From Gamarada debralockiae (lineage: Eukaryota; Ascomycota; Leotiomycetes; Helotiales; Hyphodiscaceae), in NCBI GenBank assembly GCA_002803225.1, contig NXFV01001430.1, positions 23,305 through 87,304 of the forward strand: a stretch of DNA of 64,000 bases, in the 5' to 3' direction. The position numbers and the translations under genes are program-made. A model generated the notes under the pieces. The model searched no databases. It saw nothing but the letters and a program-made list of their open reading frames with translations, and was not told the DNA's origin. The stretch's first letter is position 1, and every line of letters starts with the position of its first letter. Shown here piece by piece: positions 35,225 through 47,312 of the stretch.

Positions 35225-38200
35225 ATGCAGACTTTAGTTCAATCTTTTTTTGCGGCGCTGGTTCTGCTTTCACATGTGAGTTCTCTCGTCACCCTCATTA
35301 TCCAAACCGCGTGCTAATTAAATTTGGTACCCAGCTGCATCGTGCAGGCGCCCTCCATCTTCACAATGGAAAGCGTGAGGGTCCCCCAGCTGTGCTACCA
35401 AGAGCTGGGAATTGGTCCTATGTTGGGTGCTACACGTAAGTATTTCTCCGGTTAATCTTCCAAAGATCTGGTTTTGTGTCGATGTACATTCAAAGTTCAA
35501 GGAAGACCTTGGTACGAAGGTACATGGGTCCCAACGACGATCCTGATGGAGAGCGGCTCGTCCAAGTTTTCCCTCGATTGCGAGCTTTTCCCATGCGGCA
35601 CGGGATCTGAGGTCAACGATTTGCATTTGCATTTATTTGTCTCCACCCTCATTGTTGCCTACTAAGGATCTACTGGATCGCCTCACTTTAGGTCACATGC
35701 TAACTTAAGTTACTATGTAGAGATACAGTGGGCTCACGCACTCTCACCACCAGTCCACAGACTCCAGGAGGGGGAGCTGCCCTCACTGTTGAGTAAGTCG
35801 ACTAATATTTCTCCGTTGCGGTCCCTTTCCATGATCCTCTCGATTACCTTGTTACTCCTCGCCCTTGAAGACCTAGCTATACGGGCATTCTCATGCTGTT
35901 CTAGGCCTTGATGTATTTACAGGCACTGACCTTTCAGGATCTGTGAGTCGACATGTCAAGGTTTAGGCTTTGTTTTTGCCGGCGTTGAATATTCCGGAGA
36001 ATGTTGTTAGTATCCCTCTCCAATGACTGTCAAGCCATTGAGTCTAACAAGATAGACTGCGGAAATTCATTCTCCAATGGAGGAGGTCCCGCACCTGATG
36101 GAACCACTGGTTGCAATATGCCGTGCTACGGCAACACTTCAGAGACCTGCGGTGGTCCAAACAGACTGGACGTTTACGACTACAACAACGCAATCTCGGC
36201 TTTGCCCACAAGCACGACCTCGTCTTCTGCTAGCGCTACAGCTACCGGCACTGTCCCATCTGGATGGACCTCCTTAGGATGCTACAATGATACCGTTGGC
36301 GCTCGAACACTGGAGAGTCAAATCTATTCTATTCCCGGAGCTTCCATGAACATTGAACTATGTCTCGCTGCCTGTTTAGGCGGAGGCTATACACTCGCCG
36401 GTCTCGAATATGCTGGAGAATGCTACTGCGATACTAGCCTTCACAATGGCGGTGGGCCCGCCGTGGATGGCAATGCCCAGTGCAATATGGCCTGCAATGG
36501 CAACTCAGCTGAGACATGCGGCGGTCCAAACAGACTGGACATGTACTCTTACTCTTCCAATGGAACCGGCTCCACTACTGCTGCGTCGGGTACCGGTACA
36601 AGCACAACCAAGCCCTCTAGCACCAGCAGCACCACCTCTGGTCCTACGGTAACTGGTCTCCCAACTGGATGGGCCTACAAAGGCTGCTGGGTCGACCAGC
36701 AACATGGACGTATCCTCGCCGTCTCAGAGCCGGACAGCGCCACACTCACTGTTGAGTCTTGCGTAGCAACTTGCAGTGGAGCTGGATATTCAGTCGCTGG
36801 CATGGAATATTACACCCAATGTTTCTGTGGCAATGCAATCATAAACCAAGGTGCGCTCGCGACAAGCGAATCAGACTGCAATACGGCTTGTGGAGGTAAC
36901 TCCGCCGAGATGTGCGGTGGCGGTAGTAGGATGTCGATTTACTCCAACCAAACCACGGTCTATGTTCAGCCCGTTCCTGTCGTGCAAAACACAAGTCTAC
37001 CTGGAAACTGGGAATACCAAGGTTGTCTCATGTAAGCTCTTCTCTTTGAAGGCTCGCTTTCAAGCCTTTTCAAGTGCGTCGATGCTGACAGAATCGCATA
37101 GTGACAACGCCGTCAATCGAGTCTTTTTCTATCAATTGGAATTCGCTGAGAACAACACCGCAACCAATTGTCTGAGCAAGTGTTCGGAGTTTGGATATGG
37201 CGCTGGTGGTATGGAGTATGCTGAGCAATGCTGTAAGTGTTGGTCGTCTTGGCACGTGAGATATTTGGCTGAATGAAATGTCTAGTCTGCGGCGACGCTC
37301 AGAATGTCATCGATGCAGGAGCAACCTTTGCGCCAGAAACGGATTGTGATATGACATGCACCGGTAACAATTCTTACATCTGCGGTGGACCTGATAGGAT
37401 TCAGTATTATACTTGGACGGGGACCCCGCTGAACAGCTGGACTTTCGAGACTGGAAACAACGCTGGAGAATATCAATTCTTGATCGGTGGTAAGTAGTTC
37501 AAGTCTCAAACGCAGCGTCCTCTTGCTGACTATTTCAGGGGTTATCATCCCTCTCGTTGCAACCGTCGGTACCAATGGAAAAATTGCGTTTCTCGAAAAG
37601 GCAAGTTTCTTTGGCAATTGTGCTCTGTTATATTTTGCTAATGGTATTGTCAGTTTGGGACTGAGCCTGCAAACAACTCAACCGGTGCATATGAGCTGGA
37701 CTTGGACCTTCTCAGCAATTTCACAGCTGCTTGGAGACCAATGCATGTCAAATCTGACGTGTTTTGCTCCGCCAGCTTGGTCCTCCCAGATAAGGTCGGA
37801 AGGCAAATTAACATTGGCGGTTGGGCCAATGAAGCGACATACGGAATCAGACTGTACTGGCCCGACGGAACTCCAGGCGTTTGGGGGACGAACGACTGGC
37901 AAGAAAACCCCAGTGAAGTCTCCCTTCTAGTTGGAAGATGGTATCCAACTGCCATGACTATGGTCAATGGATCGATCCTAGTTATGGGTGGCGAAGAAGG
38001 CTCCAATGGCGCACCAGTCCCCTCACTTGAGATAATCCCACCTCCCCCTGGTGCGACTACCCCGCTCTACTGTGACTACCTCCAACGGACAGATCCTTAT
38101 AATCTTTATCCATACCTTGTAGTCCTCCCAAGTGGCGGAATATTTGTCGCCTACTATAATGAAGCACGAATCCTGAACGAAGTTACACTTGAGACGGACA

Positions 38201-39177
38201 GAGTACTCCCCAACATACCAGGAGCCGTGAATGACTTTCTGGGAGGCCGGACATACCCATTTGAAGGCACTGCTATGCTGCTACCACAATCTGCCCCTTA
38301 CACCGAACCTTTAACAGTTGTCATTTGTGGGGGTAGTACTCCAGGCCCTGAATACGCTCTCGACAATTGCGTATCCATTCAGCCAGAAGTTCCGAATGCC
38401 AATTGGACCATTGAGCGCATGGTAAGTCCATCCTCTTGCACATCTTGGACTTTGCTAACGTCAATCCAGCCCTCCAAGCGGGTGATCTCTTGCATTGCCG
38501 CTCTTCCAGATGGCACCTTTATGATTATGAACGGCGCTCAACAGGGTGTGGCCGGCTTCCAAGGCGGAAACGATCCGAATTACAATGCGGTTATGTACGA
38601 TCCAAGCAAGCCAGTGAATCAACGAATGAAAGTCATGGCCAACACCACAGTTGCGCGTCTGTATCATTCCGAAGCAACTCTACTTCAAGACGGTAGGGTT
38701 CTGATCAGCGGCTCCGACCCAGAAATGCCTGTTAATGCCGCCAACAACTTCACTCCCGTTTATCCCCAGGAATACCGCGTGGAAGTCTTCTACCCGCCCT
38801 ACCTCCTTTCAGGCCTGACGAAACCATCATATACGATGTCGAAGTTCGATTTTGGCTACGCAGAGACTTTCACTATTGATGTCACCTTGCATCAAGGCAC
38901 CACAGCTACAATGAGAGTGTCGATGCTCGCAGCGACATCTAGCACGCATGGAAATAGCATGGGGATGCGCACCATATTCCCTGCTTTTACTTGCTCTGGC
39001 AACACATGTACTGTTACAACGCCGCCTAATGGCCATGTGTCTCCTCCAGGCTGGCATCAATTGTTCATTCTTGATGGGCCGACACCAAGTAATTCGCAAT
39101 GGATTAGGATTGGTGGCGATCCCGCGGGCTTGGGCAATTGGCCTGATCATCCTGACTTTACAGTTCCGGGGGTCTAG
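35225..39177 (+). CDS. Secreted glyoxal oxidase (AA5-type copper radical oxidase) with four WSC domains
   Basis: Ten exons (35225-35275, 35335-35435, 35721-35792, 35938-36005, 36056-37031, 37102-37232, 37286-37489, 37539-37600, 37654-38421, 38470-39177) encode 1046 residues. A signal peptide (VQSFFAALVLLSH) is followed by four cysteine-rich WSC modules, beginning at GNWSYVGCYT, GWTSLGCYND, GWAYKGCWVD and NWEYQGCL, the first three joined by Ser/Thr linkers. The glyoxal oxidase domain then shows the copper-site residues in order: Cys in DVFCSAS and Tyr in GRWYPT (radical pair), Tyr-His in ARLYHSEATL, His in PPGWHQLF, ending in the DUF1929-type fold. It should oxidise aldehydes or related substrates outside the cell, releasing H2O2, while WSC modules hold it to glucan. 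The intron at 37601 has a GC donor (AAG/GCAAGT). All copper ligands are present, so probably active. Confidence 0.93.
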
Positions 39178-42100
39178 AGGTTGATATGGGTTGAAGGAGT
39201 TCATGATTTGAGTACACTGAGACGGCGTAGATCTCTACACGCGCAAGATGTCGCCTGCCGCACTTCTCGAGGTTGCGCTGGAAGGCGACAAAAACAACAC
39301 TAATCACAACGTTACTTTGTTACATTTAAACACTTTCTTTAATTTTTAATGATAATCAATACCTCCCAATCCGAGTCTTCGTCTACTCAACCCCGTACAG
39401 TCTCTAGAACATCATTATATCATGTGATTGTTATGCAATATCTAGGTTTGTTTTGGTTAAAGTTTAAATTTTTGCGTAGCCTTCTGCACTCGGGTCTGTT
39501 TCTCAATAATCGAATACGGCTTATTCACGATGTGAGAGTTCAGCGGCGACTCTTTATTGAGGGGCACGGAGGTATCACAGAGCTTATGCAAACAATCACT
39601 TCCTTGAGGTTGGCATCAATCGTTCATTGGCAATTTTTAGACGTTTTGCGAGCTTTTGAAAACGGACTTCGTTCGCCGCACTTGGAGTGAACGGAATCTT
39701 TCGAGCTCAGGTCGACATCGCTTTCAAAGCTACACACTGCCTATGAGATACATCCGGATTTTGCAGCATTCCCTAAGCTTAAGCTCTTTGTCTCTTAACA
39801 GATAATTGACCGCCTCACACCTTCAACCAGGCGGTTTCGTTGTCAGCCCAGCACGGCGCCGCAATTCTGTCTCCGATAAAGATTGATGGAAGGATTCCGA
39901 GGGCGGTCTGTTCCCTGATAAATGGAGTACTGACCATATCGTTGTCGTTCACGAGGATTGTTGCTGCCGATGTGACTCTCGCCGTCTTTTGAGCTCCTGA
40001 AGATCGACTTCTGAGCTGGCTGACAGTTTTATAGAATTTCCGATTGCGGGGAGTTTCCATCCTGCGCCCCCGGATCGAGGAATGTCTCGCTCCAGTACTT
40101 CTATCCGGTCAGGCCGTATTAGTCGAACACTAATAGCCACCTCGGTATCATTATCAATAGTTATCTCTCCATGCCCAGCACGAGTTCTCCTCATATCCGA
40201 ACTTCGAACAGCCGTGATTGTCCTCTCATTCATCTGCGTTTTCGCCTCCAAGATTTAGTCCTAGGAGGTCCCTTCGCGGGGCTTTCAGGAGCCAGGAAAT
40301 TGGGACTAAAAACGAGGGTACCGGAGGCAAGGGCGAAAGAGGCAGAATACTAGGAAGTGCGGGGCATGTGACGGGTGGGGTAAACAGTCTCCGTCGGCGG
40401 TGCCAAAGGATTGTATGGTTGACGTTTTCGATATTTCTAGTTGGTTAGGTTGGAAGAGACCTAGGGAAGGAAATTCGGAGTACGGGGCGGATGGTAGCGA
40501 GACCGACTGCGAAGAGGGCAACGCTTGGTTCCACGGTGGACAGATTGCTATTCCCAATGTGTCCCCTGTTAATCATATTAGCTGGAAAGACTTGGAAGTT
40601 TATTTTTGAATTAGATGTGATACGTACAGAGAAAATCGGAGAGGTCGATGATGTGATGAATGACATTAAGCCGTACAAGGGTTACAGTGCTTGCTCTAGA
40701 GGCTTTGTCAGTAGAGGCTAGGGTTATGACCGGTTCCGGGGGTGGTGGAACTTACGCGCACGGAGACCCAAAAGGAAAATTAGCATTGCTTTGGTACCCC
40801 AACCCATTTTCAATCCCATACGATGGAGTAAACCCAGAGTCCAGTCAACACCTGCACTGAAAATCGAGTGCAAGTAGGTTCCCCAAACAATTACTGCGTC
40901 CGGAAGACAGTTTCCCTGGTAGTGTTGGATTCTGGAAAATCAAAGCCAAGGGCGCAACACTGGAGATTAGATGTCAGCATATCTGGATATGCTGAGCAAA
41001 TGTAGAAAGGACAGTGGTTGGGAGTATGATTGCAATTTATGAATAAAGAATTACTCTTCAAGAGAGGGATCCCATACACCAGCGCCTATCACGTACTTGA
41101 CGAGCAAGTTTTGCCATCGCTTGACTATGATACCGAGATAGAAGACTGTGTAGGGCAAGAGTAATTAGCAGGGATTCATCGTACATCGAACAGACCAGAA
41201 GGACAGTACATACTTCCTACACCGACCTTCATCGTCGTTGTCGCGAGACATAGGCCCATTCACAGAAATACCAGTACTTCACCCAAGATTATCTCGGCAG
41301 CCTTACGCATTCCCTGACTTGGACTTACTCTGCCACACGTTGTGACATTATGTTCTGGCAAATTGTAGTTATGCTGGCCGGTTCCGTATGAAAATCTAAC
41401 GAAGATAAAAGAGATGTACATTGTGTAAAGACCCTTGCAGACTTGTCATTTAACCTTTTTACACCTCGCAAGAGGCAACACCGTGCTGCATGTATACTCT
41501 GGCTATCACACATTCGCTCCCAAAGCTTAGCTGTAAACTACTCTCACAACTGTTCTCCTTCAATACTGGTGTTTCTGTCATAGTACATAGGCTTTAATGA
41601 TCATTGTCGACGCTGAGCAGGCTTTTCCGTCGTGGTTTCAATTATCGCTGTCGATCCACACTGATATCTGCGAGTATAGAGTGGGCGACGTGAGTTGTAA
41701 ATGTGCGATTGACTGTAAGCTTGAACTTCAGTTTCGCCTTGACAGGGTCCAGTTGGGTTTTGACGAGAAGGCAATCTTCAAGTCATCTCCAGTGCATGGA
41801 GAGAATTTAAGTTTAATTGAGTTGCACAGTTTCCGAAACGATTGAGCTTGCATATATATATTTGTAATCAGATGTAGACCGATTTTGAAAGTCTGGCCAA
41901 ACATTCTCTCCACCCACTGTCGAGCCACAACAAGGATCTATAGTGAAATGAGCCAGTCTTACTCTCTATGTTCTTGCAATATCTTTGAGACTCGCAATTT
42001 GCGGTTCAGGAGAAATAGAAGGCAACTGCTGCTATCGACTAGAAAACTCAAAACCATTAACTCACAGTAATTCCCGTCTCTGAAAGACGGGGAACCAGTA

Positions 42101-42250
42101 CTCGAGATTGAATCATGATCGACTAGATCAGAATACTTTGCAAAGCTTGAATTCGTACAGACTGTACATGGCCCGGCATTTCCCAGCCCAGTATTTTGAT
42201 ACAACATGCCCGTCGACCCAGTCCGTCCATATTTATACAACCCAACATCT
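39178..42250. other. 3-kb region without a supportable gene
   Basis: Only short frames. On the minus strand 40250-39815 two overlapping frames have a mildly coding look (RVTSAATILVNDNDMVST; DTEVAISVRLIRPDRIEVLE) but need a frame change. On the plus strand 40400-40609 a 69-residue frame has no recognisable motif. The stretch separates the accessory region on the left from the housekeeping block on the right. Confidence 0.4.
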
Positions 42251-43122
42251 CTACCTCTTGCCCCTCCCCAACCCCTTCTTCTCCGCATTCCTTGCCTTCC
42301 GAATCGTACTCTTCCTCCACGCCGTCCACCGATCCCTAGGCTTAAATGGTTGAACCTTAACCTTCGCTCTCTCCGCCGCTCGCCCAATCTGCCAATTCGC
42401 CTCTCTATACATATAACCCGGTCTAAGCGTCAAATCCATGCCCTCCGTTCCCCTCCTCTCCTTAGTCTTCCTCTTCTTCACCATCCGAGTAACTTTCTCA
42501 AGCACCAGCCCGGACTCCTCCACCACTGGCGGCAACTCCATCTTCGTAGCAACCATCCCAAGACGTCGCCGCCGCGCAGAGTTAGGAGGAAGGGGCAGCA
42601 CTTGATCGCGCTCGAAGGTGACGCCGATATATTGGCGCTTAGGGTTGAGCTTGGGATCTTTGTAGTATTTCACGTAGCCAGGTTGGGTTGCGTAGATGGT
42701 GTGGTCGCGTCCCATGGCACAGTTCTCGCCGGGGAACCAGTGCGTGCCGCGTTGGCGGAATATGATGTTGCCTGGGATGACATATTGTTCTTTGTTCGCA
42801 GTCAGTAAGGTCATCCCACGCCCTCCCCTTTCACAACCTCCCTGCTCCTCCTTCTCAACTTCATGAATGTAGGTGAGGAAAAGAAGAACGCACCTCCAGA
42901 TTTCTTCGCCCCTAATCTCTTCCCAGGCCCATCCTTTGCCTTATTCACAGCTCCCTGCTGCGCATGCGATGCGTGTCTCACCAAGGTCAAGACGGGGGAA
43001 GCCTTTTTAATCGAGAGTTGCGCAAATGCTTCATTGAGATTCGTCTGCGTCCTTGAGGTCCCAGATCGAGCAATTGAGGTGATAGCAGCCCGTAGTGGCG
43101 GCTGTAATCGTGGGAGCAGCAT
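42251..43122 (-). CDS. Mitochondrial large-subunit ribosomal protein bL27m
   Basis: Exons 43122-42894 and 42789-42251, 255 residues. A basic, Ser/Arg/Leu-rich N-terminus ([20 protein letters not shown]) is a mitochondrial targeting peptide. The bL27 core follows: [10 protein letters not shown], split by the intron inside the final Gly-Glu junction, then [36 protein letters not shown]. bL27 lies at the peptidyl-transferase centre. As in other fungi there is a long basic C-terminal extension absent from bacteria ([33 protein letters not shown]). Its start is 254 bases from the divergent LCL2 start. Yeast symbol would be MRP7; I leave the symbol blank for this species. Confidence 0.93.
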
Positions 43123-43376
43123 TGGGGGTTGTGTTGGACGTTGTCGTTGGGTCTCGAGAAAATGGAGCTTCCGCGATGTGACAAGGGATGGTCTCGGCTA
43201 AATTTAATGGTACGCTGAATTGGCGCGAATGACAAAGCTGTCGTCAAGATTCAACTATCTCCCTAAGTTCTAAAATTTATCTTGTGTAGCATTTTCCTTT
43301 CGAAGCGTTTTCCGTCGCCCAGGTCCAATTCGCACTTCCATATTTGAGGAATACATCTTTTATCACTCATTCCAAA
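43123..43376. promoter_or_regulatory. Short bidirectional promoter (bL27m / LCL2)
   Basis: 254 bases between two divergent start codons, which must hold both 5' leaders and core promoters. No specific element identified. Confidence 0.5.
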
Positions 43377-43872
43377 ATGGCACGACTCCTCATCTCCATC
43401 GTCTCCGCAGCCATCCTCCTCATCGCGGGCGCAAACGCCCAGTTCCAGTTTTTCGAGCAGATGTTCAACCAAGGCGGACAGCAGCAGCATCATCACCAGG
43501 CACCGCAGAATGTGCCTAGTGATTCGAATTGGTATCAAGAGAATTATAACAATGGTATTTCCCCTCTTAAACATCACCCCACTAGGCCTAAAATCCACAA
43601 TCTTTCCAAGTCTCCTCCAATCCTCCCCCGCATTCCAGTCCTAGGAGGAACATTAGCTGATGTTTGAGAAACTAATAGCGCACTGCTCGAACTACCTCTG
43701 TCCCGACACCCTAGCATGCGTGCATTTCCCGCACCATTGCCCTTGTCCACACCCGGTTTACGAGGAGAAGTTTGAATTGGGGGATGGGAAGGCGATTTGT
43801 GTTTCTAAAGGTGGATTTAAGGCTGGTGAGGCGGCGAGGAAGGTCGAGCTGGCTAGGAAGGGGCTGTTATGA
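43377..43872 (+). CDS. LCL2: Long chronological lifespan protein 2 homologue
   Basis: Exons 43377-43554 and 43679-43872, 123 residues. A signal peptide ([18 protein letters not shown]) is followed by QFQFFEQMF, a Gln/His-rich patch and the conserved cysteine-rich core: [47 protein letters not shown] and the terminal [13 protein letters not shown]. These are the landmarks of fungal LCL2, a small secretory-pathway protein linked in yeast to chronological lifespan and ER-associated degradation. Length matches the family. The in-frame Met at 43344 was not used because it would place polar residues before the signal peptide. Confidence 0.93.
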
Positions 43873-44051
43873 TTATGGATTCGGGGAAGTGCATGTGTAC
43901 AACATTTGAAGTACGGCTGAGCGATTTGGACGGGATGGAGTTTGGGTGCATATCATACAGCTTGGGCTTGGAATCATGAAAATGTTCACAAGAGAATGGT
44001 ATGTGGATGCATGAATGGATCATTCTTTCATCCAACGCCAACTTTTGACCC

Positions 44052-46034
44052 CTATTTTGTCTTTCCCGTGGGAATACCAAACAACACCAGTCCTTTCCCA
44101 TCTTTGGCCGGCTTATCTACTCTAAAGTATCCCTTACGCTCAAGCTGGATGATATCATCCTCTTTCAAGTCCGCTGCATTTGCATCGACCACCGCCTCAG
44201 TCTTTGTGCACGACTCAGGGTTTAGGAAATCCTCCCAATTATCCTCCTCCTCGAGTTTATCCTTCGTGACTAAAAATTCTGAGTCAGCAGTCACTCAATT
44301 AAAATGAAAGATTGGAGACTTACTTAGGTAATCGAACTCATACACATCTGCCTTGACGAGATTTTGACCAGCGGTGGATAGCCATGTGACTTTCTTCTCG
44401 GTCTTCTTGACGTCGCCCTCAAGATGTAACTCGAGCTCAATCTCGGTGATAGGGTTCGAGCCAGTGATTTTGCGCACATAGGCATTGCCCCAGTTCATGA
44501 GCGTGATCTCCTCATCCACTTTAAACAACTTGACGTCCTCCTGATCAAAGATGAGGTGCTTGCTGTAGACAACCTTCTTCATTCCAACGGTTGGGTTCTT
44601 TGGATGCTTAGGCTTGTCCTCAGTGTACGCCTCCGCAGGACCATTGATGACGGTAGCCTTCACAACATCCTTATCGTTAACAGACGTATGTCGTGGCGCA
44701 ATCGGATCAATCTCCTTCTTGTTCGCGGCCCAGAAATTCGTCCAATCCATCACTACGATATTTCGACTAGGTCCTTGCTTCAAGATGAAGTCTCGCAACG
44801 CTGGGATCGTCATGCCTCGTCTTCGAACTCCACGGATCGTGGGCATTCGAGGATCGTCCCATCCCCAGACTTTGCCGGCGTCGACCATCTTGGTGAGTTT
44901 TCGTTTCGAGAGGAAGGTGCGGATGAAGTTCATGCGCGCGAAATCCCACATGTGGACTTGGCGCAGCTTGAGGGTGTCGAGGAACCATTGGTATTGAGGA
45001 TTGCGGTCGGCATACTCGGTCGTTCTGAGAGCGTGGGTGACGCCCTCGAGAGAGTCGATAATGGGGCACGCAAAGTCGTATGTGGGGTACATCTTCCAAG
45101 TCGTGCCAGTTCGGTGGTGAGGAGTCTCGACATTGCAGCGGTAAATGACTGGGTCGCGCATAGCTTTGTTGGGGTTGTCGACGGACATCTTTGCTCGTAT
45201 GCAGTATGTTTGTCCCTTCTCAGTCCCCTCCTTCATTTCCTCGAAAATGGCAAGGTTCTCCTCGACACTCTTGTCCCGACACTCGCTTGCAATACCCTTC
45301 ATTCTCTCATCCCTCATCTTCTCCTGTGGGGTATCATCTGCATAAGCGTGTCCCTCCTTGATCATGCGAATACCGTATTGGTATAACTCCTCGAAGTAAT
45401 CGCTGGTGTAGCTTGTCTTGTCTGGTTTGACGGCCACAAGTTCGAGATCCTCGACAATTGCGTCTTGGAACTCCTGTTTCTCTTTTGAGGGGTTTGTGTC
45501 GTCAAAGCGTAGGAGGAGTGTGCCTTTGTAGAGCTCGTGTGCGAAATAATCGTTCAGAAGTGCCGCCTTCAAATGCCCGATATGTAAATATCCACTGTGA
45601 CCAATCAGTAAAATTCCTCATAGCATGGAAGTTGAAACATACGATGGCTCAGGTGGGAACCTGGTAACTACACCCTTCTCGGTATCCTGCAAAGCCATAT
45701 TATAGCTTGCGCCAGCTTTGCTTCCCGCCGCGATTTTCGCCCTCTGTGCCTCGTCCTTAAGCTTGACCTCCTCCTGAATCTCGGGATGTGTTTGCTCAAT
45801 AAAGAGGAACCATCGCAGAAGGTTTGCCAGCGCTCCTCTCCTCACAAATGCGTTCGCAACTTTATTGCTTCGAATGGTGACCCATATTTTGGTATCAAGC
45901 TCGTTGATTGAGTATCCGTCGACATAAGTTCGTAGTATGAGATGTTTGTCTAAAGCGACTAGATGAGGCTCAATGGCTTTGAAGTCTGGCGCTGCGAGCG
46001 CAGTCGCAAGTTGCGACAAATCCGATGATTTCAT
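44052..46034 (-). CDS. GUS1: Cytosolic glutamyl-tRNA synthetase
   Basis: Exons 46034-45643, 45594-44324 and 44269-44052, 626 residues. Charges tRNA-Glu with glutamate for cytosolic translation. An N-terminal GST-like appendix (residues 1-110, the docking region for the Arc1-type cofactor) is followed by the class I catalytic core: PPEPSGYLHIGHLKA (HIGH motif, interrupted by intron 1), LRFDDTNP, DFACPIIDSLEGVTHALRTT, ARMNFIRTFLSKRKL (KMSKS equivalent), GWDDPRMPTIRGVRRRG. The C-terminus is the beta-barrel anticodon-binding domain of the eukaryotic/GlnRS-like type. No organelle targeting signal. It shares a 186-base divergent promoter with a mitochondrial ribosomal protein gene. Confidence 0.95.
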
Positions 46035-46220
46035 GGCTGTGTGTTGTCTTATGAGTGTTTCTTCAAAAAGGCGGGACAGTAAATTTATATGTAGTGGGGT
46101 TTGAATCGTAGGGATGATTCAGACCGAGAAGTTTTTCCGAGCCGGCGCTAATTCGTCCAGCTTGACCAAACACGCCCAATAATTCTAATCGATCCTCCAG
46201 TCGACTACCAAACCAACAGA
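46035..46220. promoter_or_regulatory. Very short bidirectional promoter (GUS1 / uL1m)
   Basis: 186 bases between two divergent ATGs, one for cytosolic and one for mitochondrial translation. Co-regulation is plausible; no motif identified. Confidence 0.5.
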
Positions 46221-47220
46221 ATGGCCAGCACAAGGCCATGTCTGGCTCAATTGAGCAGACTATACCTCTTCGCACCCAAATCCACCTCCCCCTACACCTC
46301 CGCGCGATTTCTAAGCTCGACAGCGCCCTTAGCAAAAGGAGCCCCAAAACGAATCGAATCCAAGGAGAACCCGATTGGATCGAAGGGCCAAAATCCGCAG
46401 AAGAACAAGAAGAAAGGTGTAGCTGAAACGAAGAAGAGGAAGGCGAGGACGACATACATACAATATGATCTCCGGGATGCGGAGAAGTTCTCCTTATGCG
46501 ATGCCATGCGGTACGTTTATATTTCGATGGAAGGCGAGAGCTTTGCTGATGGGAAGTAGATACATTCGTGCTTTTGAAGTCGGGCAGAAATCAACGGTCG
46601 TCAAATACGAGATGGCTGTTAAGGTTAAATCACTGAAGAACGGTCCTGTGATTCGCAATCGATTACGGCTTCCGCACCCAGTGAAGACGGACGTCAGGAT
46701 ATGCGTTATTTGCCCACCAGACTCGAAATACGCGGAGACGGCGAGAGCGGCTGGAGCTACATTGGTTGGCGAAGATGATATCTTTGAAGCTGTGAAGGAT
46801 GGACGGATCGAATTCGATCGATGTATCTGCCAGACGGACTCGCTGGCGAAGATGAACAAGGCGGGCTTGGGCAGGATTTTGGGACCGAGAGGTTTGATGC
46901 CTAGTTCGAAACTGGGTACTGTGGTTAAGGATCCTAGTTTGGTTATTAAGGACTTGATTGGGGGTGCGGAGTATAGGGAGAGAATGGGCGTGATTAGGAT
47001 GGCTGTTGGGCAGTTGGGATTCACGCCAGAGGAGCTGCAGCAGAACATTAAGTCGTTTATGGACGCTGTGAAGAAGGATATGGGGATGTTGAGTGATAGG
47101 ATTAATAAGGAGGTTGCGGAGGTGGTGCTGAGTTCTACGAATGGTCCAGGTTTCACGCTGAATGGGAATTTCTTGGACCCGGATTCGACGATCACGCCGA
47201 GAGAGTTGTCGACTTCATAG
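46221..47220 (+). CDS. Mitochondrial large-subunit ribosomal protein uL1m
   Basis: Exons 46221-46510 and 46560-47220, 316 residues. The N-terminal 40 residues (RPCLAQLSRLYLFAPKSTS, RFLSSTAPLAKGA) form a mitochondrial presequence, with a basic Lys-rich stretch after it. The uL1 fold follows: RICVICPPDSKYAETARAAG, then the L1 signature region AGLGRILGPRGLMPSSKLGT, and GAEYRERMGVIRMAVGQLGF. uL1 forms the mobile stalk that handles deacylated tRNA at the ribosomal exit site. Length fits fungal Mrpl1. Confidence 0.94.
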
Positions 47221-47312
47221 GGTGTATGATTGTAGATTAGATGTATCATATTCATTTTGTTGACATGATATTTGCCTGAACTCCTACGCTATGCTGAAAA
47301 CATTTGGGATGT

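Noticed and set aside
39815..40250. Possible gene on the minus strand (two overlapping frames)
   Set aside because: It needs a frame change without good splice sites, and there is no recognisable domain.
42206..42808. Plus-strand frame of 200 residues
   Set aside because: Antisense to the second exon of bL27m; its Pro/Leu/Arg-rich composition is that of a mirror frame.
44556..45386. Plus-strand frame of 276 residues
   Set aside because: It is exactly antisense to the glutamyl-tRNA synthetase catalytic core.
46494..47255. Minus-strand frame of 253 residues
   Set aside because: Antisense to the mitochondrial uL1 coding region.
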